A stretch of DNA of 64,000 nt from Amanita rubescens (taxonomy: Eukaryota; Basidiomycota; Agaricomycetes; Agaricales; Amanitaceae). Of this stretch, positions 55,029-64,000 are shown in pieces. The notes beneath the pieces were generated by a model, which saw nothing but the letters and a program-made list of their open reading frames with translations, was not told the DNA's origin and searched no databases. Made by a program: the position numbers and the translations under genes. The stretch is taken from positions 248,001 through 312,000 of the forward strand of contig WION01000030.1 in the NCBI GenBank assembly GCA_015039365.1, written 5' to 3'. Within the stretch, counting starts at the first letter, position 1. Every line of letters starts with the position of its first letter.

Positions 55029-56375
55029 TTAGTGGTCACTAATCACTAGTCGCCATTCATCACCGCTAATAAAATATTTGGTGGTGTACCAGTACAAGCC
55101 GTCCGCACTTCCCCGAGTGGGTAGTTCGCACGTGAACCAGCACCTGTCCTCATTCAACTCCCACATAACAGGCTCATTGAATGGGAAGAAGATATGTCGC
55201 AGTGATGGGCAAACGCTATACCACTCGTAGCAGAGCGAGCGTTGGTCATCCATTTCCAGATCGTCTTTCAACGTGGGTGATAGGTCAAACCAATGTAGTT
55301 TATTGAACAAAACTAAACAGGATAGGTCCCCCTAAGAAAGAATCGAATTTCAGCAAAAAATTGATTCCTCTTTTCCAAACGAGGAAATAGCAGAATGAAT
55401 GGGAATAGGGGCGACTTACGATGGAACGAGTCCTGTCTAGCTTGAGATTGACTCTGAAGATTTCGATTGTGGGAAGATGGGTTCCTATGTCGCGCAAGGC
55501 GCTTGGAGATACGTACATGGCGGATAAGTCTAGAATCCGGAGAGGGACGGAAGTGAGCGCCATGCGAGAGAGGTTTTTATTGCCCAAGTCACCTTCCCTG
55601 CCTATCAACAGGAGGTGATGAACTGGCCGGCCTGTAAGAATAAATGCAGCTCCACTGGCTGTCCCGTAAAAGATGGATAACTCGGGAAGGGCGTCATGAG
55701 GTACAAGTTCCATTGCCGATTCTGAGATTTCCAGAACGGCGAGGTAACGTAATCCAGAATGAGACGCGATGAATGCGCACATGACGCTGGGTTTTAGTGT
55801 ACAATATGAAGAGAACCTCGTCCAGCCTGGCTCGCCTGCGTTCAGCGAACAATGTCGTATGTTCAGGAGGCGAAGGTCGCGAATGACGAGCTCCAGCGCA
55901 GGGGTTGTATTTTCACGGGAAGGACCCATGAAGAGCTTGAGTGTGTCTAGAAGCGTGAGGCGGCATATGGTGTCACTGAGCAATGAGCACGAGTGAGGCA
56001 AAGTCTTGGACTCTCCAATGTCGACGTCGATCCGCCATGATATAGATAGTTTACGCGGCACATCATAGAGCTGATTTCGCTTCATTCCATCGCACCATCC
56101 GAGCGTCCGCTTGGGAACATCACTATCCTCGGTCAGTTCCTCGGCAATGTTGATAGACAAGTATAATACACGTTCAGCGATGACATTGAAACGATGCGAT
56201 GCCAATGCGACTTTTGTGAGGTCACCTAGCGAAAGAAAGCTGAAGATATGGACCAAAGTTTCATTTGGCAGGTTTTCATCTGGCTCGAGGATGTTAGGAG
56301 TAAAGCATTAGGATACAAAGAGATGGAGAGGTTTGAGATGACAGGAGACTGACCAGAGAAACTGGCATTGCACAT
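55029..56375 (-). CDS. F-box-like protein
   Basis: ATG 56375 (MCNASFS), an intron, then DENLPNETLVHIFSFLSLGDLTKVALASHRFNVIAERVLY, a clear F-box. A long leucine-rich region follows (LTLLDTLKLF, LRLLNIRHCSL, GLRYLAVLEIS, PLRILDLSAMYVS, IEIFRVNLKLD). A second intron separates SI from VLFNKLHWFDLSPTL; the protein ends DGLYWYTTKYFISGDEWRLVISDH at 55029. Substrate adaptor of an SCF ligase by family. Different in sequence from the 12.9 kb F-box protein. Confidence 0.75.
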
Positions 56376-56743
56376 TATGCAGAAAATGTCGACAATAAGG
56401 CGGAATTCAATTCCCAATTTTTCGACCGGAGAGAAAAATATTTACAGTAAAATACACAACAACACATCTCACCGCGAAGCCGTATATATATAATATAATG
56501 TACGTACCGCTTAAGTGCGTAGACAACATCGACGACAACATCGAGTACTATAATTATTTTCCATTCAGTGTATGTCAATCACGATTCACGAAATAGTCCA
56601 AGTGAGCTATGTGCTTACTTTTTCCAAGATTTTCAGAATCGTAGTTTTTTCCTTCAGTATCGATTATCTCGTCTAGGAGCAATGCACAGCACATCAAAAG
56701 GAGCGGTGGATTATTGGTAATGTCCTGATCAATAAAGTGTGGT

Positions 56744-58353
56744 CTATGTAGATTTTATTTCAACCTCGGCCTTGAACGTCCGCCTCATCCCTTGCCAGAA
56801 TGCGGGCCCGTAGTTATAGTACGCGACGCCAAAAGCAGCTCCTCCCAGGTGCGCCCAGTGATCAAATGTCCTGAATGGTTGTCAATAGATGGGGGTATAA
56901 ATTAAGTATTCACAGACCTCCAGCCTCTTAAAATCCCTACAATATCAAGTGCCAGGAGCCCACCAACACCCCACTGTATAGGTATCGGATAGGTTGGGGG
57001 GATGAACAACGCCACCTGCGATTCTGGAAACGCGAGCGCTGTAATCGCCACGCATGAGTAAATGGCACCGGAGGCGCCAAGCGATGGAAGGATGCTAGCT
57101 GCAGCCTGGCTCGTCGCTTTCTCTTTTGATGAAGCAACTGTGGCTGACACGGCTGATGCCCATGTATCTGTTTTCCGTGGAAGAGCGGCTGGAGAGGCTA
57201 GTTTAGCGACATATTTTGGGTAGCGGAACTTGGCGTTGACAACATGTGACACGAGACTGGAGAATACACCAGCTGGTTGACTGGGTTTGAGTATTATGAA
57301 AACTGGTAAGGAAAACGCGCCATACCTGATACAAAGAAAGCAAGGAAGTGGGAATTGACGTTTGCCTCAAGTATGGGTGGTATAGCTTTGCTCTGCTCCC
57401 TGGTCAAGTAAAAATAGGCGGCGGACCCTGCTTGACGATGAGACTATATCGCAACGTGCAAAGGACGATAACTGACCAAAGCTCTCTAAAGCGAGACAGT
57501 TCAATAATAAGTGGAAGAATGATCTATGACTATAAAGATCATTGGTAAAAACAAAACATGTGAAATGATAAATAAATACCTGAACGTGCTAGTTAGCATG
57601 GTATAGGTTAATCCTGACAATGGATTATGCGTAAAGCTTCGCATCATGAAAGGTTGCAACCGCGAGAATTTCCAGAGACCGTATATTATGGTGTTGAAAA
57701 AGCATATTTTCCAGCAGAATCTCTTTCCTTCGGTCATGTCCGCATAGGGCTGCATGACAGTGACATACGCCAGTGCGATCCATGGTTTAATCAGCATTGG
57801 AAAGTCTTTTATCTTGGTGGTAATCGCGCTATAGTCTTCTCTGAGTTTCTGCACAACCGTTTCAGCATTTACATCCATACTGGAATCCGTCGTACCTTGA
57901 TGAGTTCGGCATTCCGTGCCCTCTTTATATCCACATTGGTAATAGGCTGCGTACTCCATACAGGAGACATTGCAATTAATTTCGCCACCCAGAGTTCCGT
58001 CTCTACAGCTGTATCGATGGAGGCGGCCGAGAACACTATGAGTGACCCGGCAATGAAAAACTAGGTCGGACGCGCATAAAGTCATTGTTATAATGCACCT
58101 TAAGCGATAAGCTCACCAGGATATGTTTTCTAATCCTTGGTTCTCCGATTTTTTCAGAGAAGGACTGGGGCGGGTTCAACTGTGAAATTGCGTCGTTCGC
58201 TGGGGTAGTACCATTAACCTCTGCTCTTGGTTGCCAAAGGGGCCTCGTAGGAATAAGACTGTTGCGGCATCGCGTACTAGAAAAGTAGCGTCTTGAAGCA
58301 AACGGCGAAAAGGATATTGGTCCCAGTCGCTGGCGTAAGAGGACCCGCAACAT
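56744..58353 (-). CDS. PCP1: Mitochondrial rhomboid protease (PARL/Pcp1 type)
   Basis: Start MLRVLLRQRLGPISFSPFASRRYFSSTR at 58353, an Arg/Ser-rich mitochondrial presequence. A transmembrane stretch and a charged loop follow, then GKRFCWKICFFNTIIYGLWKFSRLQPFMMRSFTHNPLSG, which is the PARL-type 'W' loop before TM segments. The catalytic Ser lies in SLGASGAIYS and the catalytic His in FDHWAHLGGAAFG; the end is EVEIKST at 56744. Member of the intramembrane serine protease family that cleaves Mgm1/OPA1-type substrates in the inner membrane. Several short introns. Its ATG is only 35 nt from the divergent methyltransferase gene. Confidence 0.85.
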
Positions 58354-58388
58354 GGCGAAAGCGTTGATAAATAAGGTTAGGGTTACTT

Positions 58389-59460
58389 ATGCTATCCATA
58401 CGACTGCCACCCAACTCTGAACTTGTTACAGACCCGGATGAAGAGGTACAAATCAAGTCATGTTACAATGACGTGCGGAATTGAGATGTGTCTTGTATCA
58501 GGTTTTTGTAATCTACTCTCTGCTTCAATCTAAGCCGCGGTCCGAACATGATGACTTTCGTGGACTGGGATATGTCGATTCTCGGAAGGACGTGCTTGAC
58601 ATAAACTTCGACATAACCTTGCCTTCCAATGACTCACCTGACCGAAGCAAAACGCGATCAGGTAGACGAAAGATTCAAGTCAATGAATCGAAGACGATAA
58701 CCGTTACATTGGCTCAGGACAAAACTGCCCTTCGGTCGCGAAAAGGGGACACCGGAAGTATTTTATGGAAAGCAAGGTATGTAGCCGTTATCAGTGCCCC
58801 TTTTATGTTCTTTTCTCAAGCGATGACAGTATCGACTTTGCGAAGCTCATCCTCCAGCAAATACATTCCACTCCAAATGATTCCATACTAGACCCTCAGA
58901 AGCTCCGAGAACAACATATTCTAGAATTAGGGCAAGTTGCAATCATATCATGGTTCTTTTGGTTCTTTTGACATGTTCACAGTTCAGGAACGGGTCTCCT
59001 TAGCGTGATATTCGCACCACTAGTTGGTCAGTTCACCGCGACAGACATTGGCGACCTTGTTCCTCTCATTCGCAAAAATCTTACCCTCAATTTTCCGGGA
59101 TGGTCAGCAAATGCTCAAGGTGCAAACGTGTCGGCAGAGGAGCTTGACTGGGTCGTCCTTTCTACCGCAAACGCCTCACAGAGAAAGCGAATTGCCGATT
59201 TCAAGCCTGCCGACATCTTACTCGTCGTGGACTGCATATATCATCCTTCTCTACTGCCACATTTGGTCGAAACGATTGATTACCTTTCAGTCCCAGAAAA
59301 AACTGCCGTATTCATTCTTGTCGAACTCCGTGCGGAAGACGTCATTCGTGATTTTTTGACTTTATGGTTGAACAAGCCATTGTGGCAAATTTGGAGAATC
59401 GGTGAAGACGTGTTCCCCATGCCGTATGTTGCTTGGGTAGGGTGCAAAACGCTGTCGTGA
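58389..59460 (+). CDS. Putative protein-lysine methyltransferase (PF10294 type)
   Basis: ATG 58389 (MLSIRLPPNSELVTDPDEE), an intron, then VFVIYSLLQSKPRSEHDDFRGLGYVDSRKDVLDINFDI, a family-type N-terminal part. The core has SILWKAS, HILELGSGTGLLSVIFAPL (SAM motif I; the glycine-rich loop is completed across an intron), ATDIGDLVPLIRKNL (motif II and helix), LDWVVL, and ILLVVDCIYHPSLLPHLVETI (D-C-I-Y motif), ending WVGCKTLS at 59460. METTL21/Rrg1-like in layout. Shares a tiny bidirectional promoter with PCP1. Confidence 0.8.
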
Positions 59461-60136
59461 TTGCGCTGCAAATACACCATTTCACGCATGCAGGAGGTGG
59501 TATCGGTACGTGATCCGTCTAAGCGCGTCCCAACTGACACCCCGCAACGCCTATGGCAGCTGCACACTGTGAAACATCCTCACCGCCCATATCTTTCCTT
59601 CGATCTTTCCAACGATCAAAGGATCCTCTTGATTTCCAACAATTCGTATCTATGTTGATCCATAGCACCAACGCCTCGCCCACAACACTATGATTGTCAA
59701 TCAAAGCAGTCCGCTCCCGTGCACCTGCTGCGCATCTCCTTTTGCTTTGTTGGAAATATAGGGTCGCTTCTTGTTGCTGCCCTTCGGGCAGCCCAGCCGC
59801 ATCGGCAGGTGCTGCGGAAACTTACTCACATTCCGTGCTATTCCGTGTCGCACTTCACGATACAATACATCCGAGCACATCCGTTGCGGATATTCATGCG
59901 CAGTACATTTTCACATGACCTTATCAATTTTATCCGCAGTTCGTTTGTTACACTTTTTCCCGCTAGACAGAAGGGTATATGGGCGTAGCTATCTATCTAT
60001 CGTATCGTATCGTACCAGTACCATGAGCAATTACTCGTTTAAATATAATGATCGTATTATGTCCTTGTCTTATTTACGATGAGATGAAGCATGATTATTT
60101 ACGTTTTAAATGCAAGATGTCCTTTGAGTTGAAATA
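59461..60136. other. Intergenic stretch
   Basis: No gene recognised; a CTATCTATCGTATCGTATCGTACC low-complexity run lies near 59990-60015. Confidence 0.4.
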
Positions 60137-62001
60137 TTAATATAGCAGCACTGACCCAACCAGCACGGATAAAATCCAGCAAGCCCCCATGGCGATTATG
60201 GACACCTTTGGGACGCCTTGGCCGAATTGTCCGTTCGTTGATCCGCCAGCGGCTACCGTCGTCGCGGCTGTGCCGATGGTAGCAGAAGGCAGTGGGCCGT
60301 TGGCACCATTCTGTGCAATGGCTACGCTTGAGAGTTGAGCAAACCCAACCGAAGGAGGGTTATAACGGAAAACAGAATAGACGTTTTTCTGTTGGAGACA
60401 AAAGCGGTTATCTCACTGCGCAGGGAGACGGAAGGGGATAGCTTACAAGGAAAGTATCGCCGAAGATCCAGCTGGGCGTCGAGCCACTGCCAGAATCCAG
60501 GATAAAGAAAGAACCGAGACATGTGGACGAGGTCAATTGGGAAAGTTTGAAATCCGCCGAGCTGATCGGTAGGCTGCTTCCATTCCCGAAGGAAACCGCG
60601 ACCTGGACATCGGTGCTGCAGGCTATAAAAGATATACTCCTATTAGCACGTAGCGATGAACATTGAACCACAGCGTTACGCACGATATGTATAATAGCCC
60701 TGAAAGTTCCCACTGCCTGCTTGGGAGCCTGGAATCTGGGCGTATATTTCGGCGATGACGTCGCTTGGGCCACCAACGAGTGTTGTTCCGGTGTCGATAG
60801 CAGCGAAGGAGGAAGATCCTGACGGAACTGTGATCGATGAACCTTGCACCGTAATGGCTGTTACGCGTAGAACCTTTGAGACATCGATTTCACATAAGAC
60901 AACCTGAACTTACATGCCAAGGACAAAATCCAATATGATTCGGTGGTGGCTAGATCGACGTACTCAATTTCACCAGAATAGAGACTCGAGTTTGTAAATC
61001 CTGTGGACAAATTTAGCGTTATACACTCGCGCTGGAGGTAACCTTACCCATGCTGAAGGCACCTCCAGGTTCCAGGGTTTGCGCCGTACTGTCATTGGCA
61101 AACCTGAGCACAAATCGTCAAATCCGCTGTTTCGGAAACCCGTTGGCATACATACCGAGTTAGGAAGAATGCCATAAGCGGCTCATCCCATGCACCCTGT
61201 GAGACCAATGTTTGCCAAAAGGGGGTTGCCTTCGATGCAGCGATAGTTTGGAACGCAAGGCCCATAAGGCCCGATACCGGGCTGCTCAGCAGACCGGACG
61301 ACACCTGGTCGCATATGGCAAAAACTTGATTAGAGACAGAGAACCCGGCCATCTGCACTACATCCGTTCCGAGTGTTCCCGAGGCCTGTCCACTCCCGTA
61401 CGTTATCTGGAAGGGTGTGCTTGAATTTGCGAAAGTGGATGAAGTAGTTGGGTTGAACGTCGGCACACTACTGCATCCAGAAACGCAATCTGCGTCAGCC
61501 ACCCAAAGGTCACTATGGAGACATGAATAAAAGGGCGGTGAACAATGGAATAAAAGACTTGCGCTGAACCCGTATCCAGAATAACGTCAAAGGCAATGGC
61601 AGGTGTTCCTATTGCAACCGAGCCGTAATAACTGTATGGTTTCCATCGGTCAACAATGAACCGTTGACAAAGAGATTTCCGTACCTCGAGTCAGCATCCT
61701 GGTTGACCAGCCTAGCGAGGATAGCGATAGGTCAGTACAGGACGGATGTTTCAAAGAACGACGTACAAGTTTGTCCCGGAGCCCCGTTTCTGATGCTGAG
61801 AGGGACCACCACTGTATTTACTTTCTAACAGCTTTTTATTCTGCTGGGCCCATTTACCCCACTCCTCTATAGTGCGGGTGACTGTTGTTCTACGGTTGAG
61901 CGTTAACGTTGCCGTGCGGAGAGTTCGCTACTCGGGGCGGCAAGAGCATTGTATGAGACGCAGAGTAGGATCGAGAGAGACAGGGGAAGCGTGAAGAACA
62001 T
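60137..62001 (-). CDS. Pepsin-like aspartic protease (A1), probably surface anchored
   Basis: ATG 62001: MFFTLPLSLSILLCVSYNALAAPSS, a good signal peptide. A short propeptide follows, then YYGSVAIGTPAIAFDVILDTGSADLWVADADC (first catalytic DTGS), FQITYGSGQASGTLGTDVVQM (the flap), GLMGLAF, AAIDTGTTLVGG (second catalytic DTGT), and SWIFGDTFL. Cys pairs (CVSGC, STC) are in place. After a Ser/Gly/Ala-rich linker comes the C-terminal hydrophobic segment VSIIAMGACWILSVLVGSVLLY with no cytosolic tail, typical of a GPI-anchor signal, so a yapsin-like cell-surface protease is likely. At least seven short introns. No break noticed. Confidence 0.8.
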
Positions 62002-62586
62002 GATGGCGATGTAAGGGGGATGATGGTAATTTATAACAAAAAGCGGGACTCGTCCTGCGAGAAGGCGCTGCGCATCATCAAGTGCCGAATGATCAAAGGG
62101 TAGCCGATCGGTACAGCAAGTGCGCTTGTCTTGGCGGTCGTCACTAAAATTGTCAGCCACGCGTATTTCAACTGCGCGGAATAGCACAATGGCTGTGACT
62201 TTCCCTCGGTCCGACCCCTTTTTTTCCCTTTAGTGTTTCCGGTGAAGGGTGCCGAAGGTACAAAGTGAAAGTGTTACGGGCACCCGCTACGATTTAATGC
62301 CACCGATAAGCCTTTGACAGTGGCGCCTAAGCTTGGCAAGGTCAACATATCAGTTCCTGTCCTGATGGATTTACTCACGCCAGAGCATTTCCGCAGCAAG
62401 CGGACTGCGCAGCAAAATGGATGGCGTTATGGTGATGACGAACTTGAGGCCGCCATCAACGGCAAGGGCCCGACAATATTAGTAACTTCGAAGTTACTCG
62501 GTATTCAATATATTAATCCCAAAGAAAATATAAATAATAAACAGTACACTAAGCATACAAATAATGTAGATCCATGTACAAGAGAC
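62002..62586. other. Intergenic stretch
   Basis: A plus-strand open frame between about 62314 and 62589 (VPVLMDLLTPEHFRSKR, GKGPTILVTSKLLG) has protein-like composition but no upstream ATG before 62365, no domain, and overlaps the 3' flank of the H3 gene. I do not call it. Confidence 0.35.
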
Positions 62587-63156
62587 TCATGACCTCTCTC
62601 CCCGCAGTCTGCGAGCCAATGCCAAATCTTTCGGTTGGATCGTAACACGCTTGGCATGAATCGCAGCCAAGTTGGTGTCTTCAAACAGTGAGACCAAGTA
62701 AGCCTCCGCAGCTTCTTGGAGAGCCATGACAGCGGATGATTGGAAGCGCAGGTCAGTCTTTGAATAAAGTCAGTATATCACGGGTGTTTCGTTTGTGTAG
62801 AGGAAACTAACCTTGAAGTCCTGTGCAATTTCACGTACGAGACGTTGGAAGGGAAGCTTGCGGATGAGCAACTCCGTTGATTTCTGATACCGTCTAATTT
62901 CACGAAGAGCGACGGTTCCGGGCCTGAAGCGATGAGGCTTCTTTACACCACCGGCTGCGGCCTACACAAGTCAACACTCGTTACTTCATTGATTCGAATT
63001 GATGACTTACAGCTGTTTTACGGGCTTGCGATTTTGCAGCGAGTTGCTTACGCGGTGCCTTACCTTGAGTCGGTGATAAGAAAACAGAAGATTGCAGAAG
63101 AGAACTTGGGACTTACCACCGGTGGATTTGCGAGCGGTTTGTTTTGTGCGAGCCAT
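62587..63156 (-). CDS. Histone H3 with one extra tail residue
   Basis: Four exons, 63156-63117, 63063-63011, 62961-62812 and 62757-62587, giving 414 nt and 137 residues with the initiator Met (canonical 136). The fold region is canonical: [65 protein letters not shown]. In the tail, KAPRKQLA is followed by [14 protein letters not shown] where the usual form is TKAARKSAPATGG, so there is one residue more between K23 and the ARK, and Ser after the K27-equivalent is Thr. K4, K9 (ARKS), K14 and K36 contexts are kept. Divergently paired with H4. Confidence 0.92.
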
Positions 63157-63403
63157 TGGTTGTTTTAGTTGACGATGGTAAAGATGTTCGAGGCATGTTG
63201 GTGGCCTGTCCTATATATAGTGACGCAGAGCACGTCGCAGGACGCGTTCTCCTGCACGTGACAAACGCGCTACCAATCAACAAAAGAATGTAGCACTGCC
63301 ACATGCTAACACAATATATAGCTACTGCGTCATCAGAGCTTAAATCCCCACTTGCGAAACACAGTCGCTTCATCATCTACAACATCTCAACAAATATCAC
63401 ACA
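63157..63403. promoter_or_regulatory. Divergent H3/H4 promoter
   Basis: 247 nt between the two start codons. Contains an ATATATAG-type TATA on each side (CTATATATAG near 63215 toward H3; ATATATAGC near 63315). The usual arrangement of replication-dependent H3-H4 pairs in fungi. Confidence 0.6.
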
Positions 63404-63866
<463 letters not shown>

Positions 63867-64000
63867 ATAATCGTTTGGTCTTTCTGTTGTGTACTTTACT
63901 GTAATTTTAAATATTTATCTCCTTGCTCTCCTGCGCAATTACGTAATTGATGGTGTTTATGAATCGTCTTCTGATGCTTTACTCCTAACATGCTCGAGTC
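63867..64000. other. 3' flank of H4
   Basis: Noncoding; nothing recognised up to the window end. Confidence 0.4.

Noticed and set aside
62314..62592. Plus-strand frame before the H3 stop
   Set aside because: Begins without ATG, no domain, overlaps H3 3' flank.

Overview
The window reads as nuclear DNA of a filamentous basidiomycete fungus, most likely an Agaricomycete. Genes are split by many short GT-AG introns of about 45-60 nt, often with CTAAC-like branch points. The set includes a fungal-type FunK1 kinase, CipC-like stress proteins, a methanol/alcohol-oxidase-like GMC enzyme, F-box proteins and a fungal AAA-ATPase/PD-(D/E)XK protein. Housekeeping genes (CCT8, DNA polymerase delta, eL30, Arp9, lanosterol synthase, condensin CND2, mitochondrial rhomboid, histones H3 and H4) confirm a eukaryotic chromosome and anchor the gene models. 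Coding starts, introns and stops were worked out by hand from codon phase and family motifs.

Layout. At 1-2.5 kb lie a subtilisin-like protease remnant and a three-finger C2H2 protein, both on the minus strand. From 3.5 to 18.3 kb is an accessory block: seven plus-strand paralogues (A-G) of an unrecognised family with an amphipathic helix repeat, one membrane segment and an IWRQ-type juxtamembrane tail. Two copies (C and E) continue through conserved exons into a coiled coil and a C-terminal RING finger; the other five stop just after the membrane segment. Six of the seven have a CACGTG box 108-167 nt upstream of the start. The array is interrupted by an alcohol-oxidase-like gene (minus, with a frameshift), an AAA-ATPase/nuclease gene bracketed by a 131-nt direct repeat made of the family's own promoter, and an F-box gene (minus).

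From 18.5 to 34 kb is a conserved core: CCT8, POL3, FunK1 kinase, RPL30, then ARP9 and ERG7 head to head only 45 nt apart. From 34.4 to 47 kb is a low-density, decaying zone with a small unknown gene, a frameshifted L-amino-acid-oxidase-like gene, a 5'-truncated PGAP1-type GPI inositol-deacylase pseudogene, an HNH-nuclease gene with frame breaks, and three CipC-like genes. From 48.6 to 64 kb the core returns: condensin CND2 diverges from an unknown coiled-coil gene across a double MluI cell-cycle box, followed by two PF10294-type methyltransferases, an F-box gene, a PARL/Pcp1 rhomboid, a pepsin-like protease with a hydrophobic C-terminus, and a divergent H3/H4 pair. This H3 has one extra residue in its tail.

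The most interesting candidate for an undescribed system is the 3.5-18.3 kb array: membrane-anchored RING proteins beside RING-less siblings that share promoter and N-terminal architecture. This suggests a set of ligases plus competitors or adaptors that form mixed helical assemblies. The family could not be named from sequence alone.
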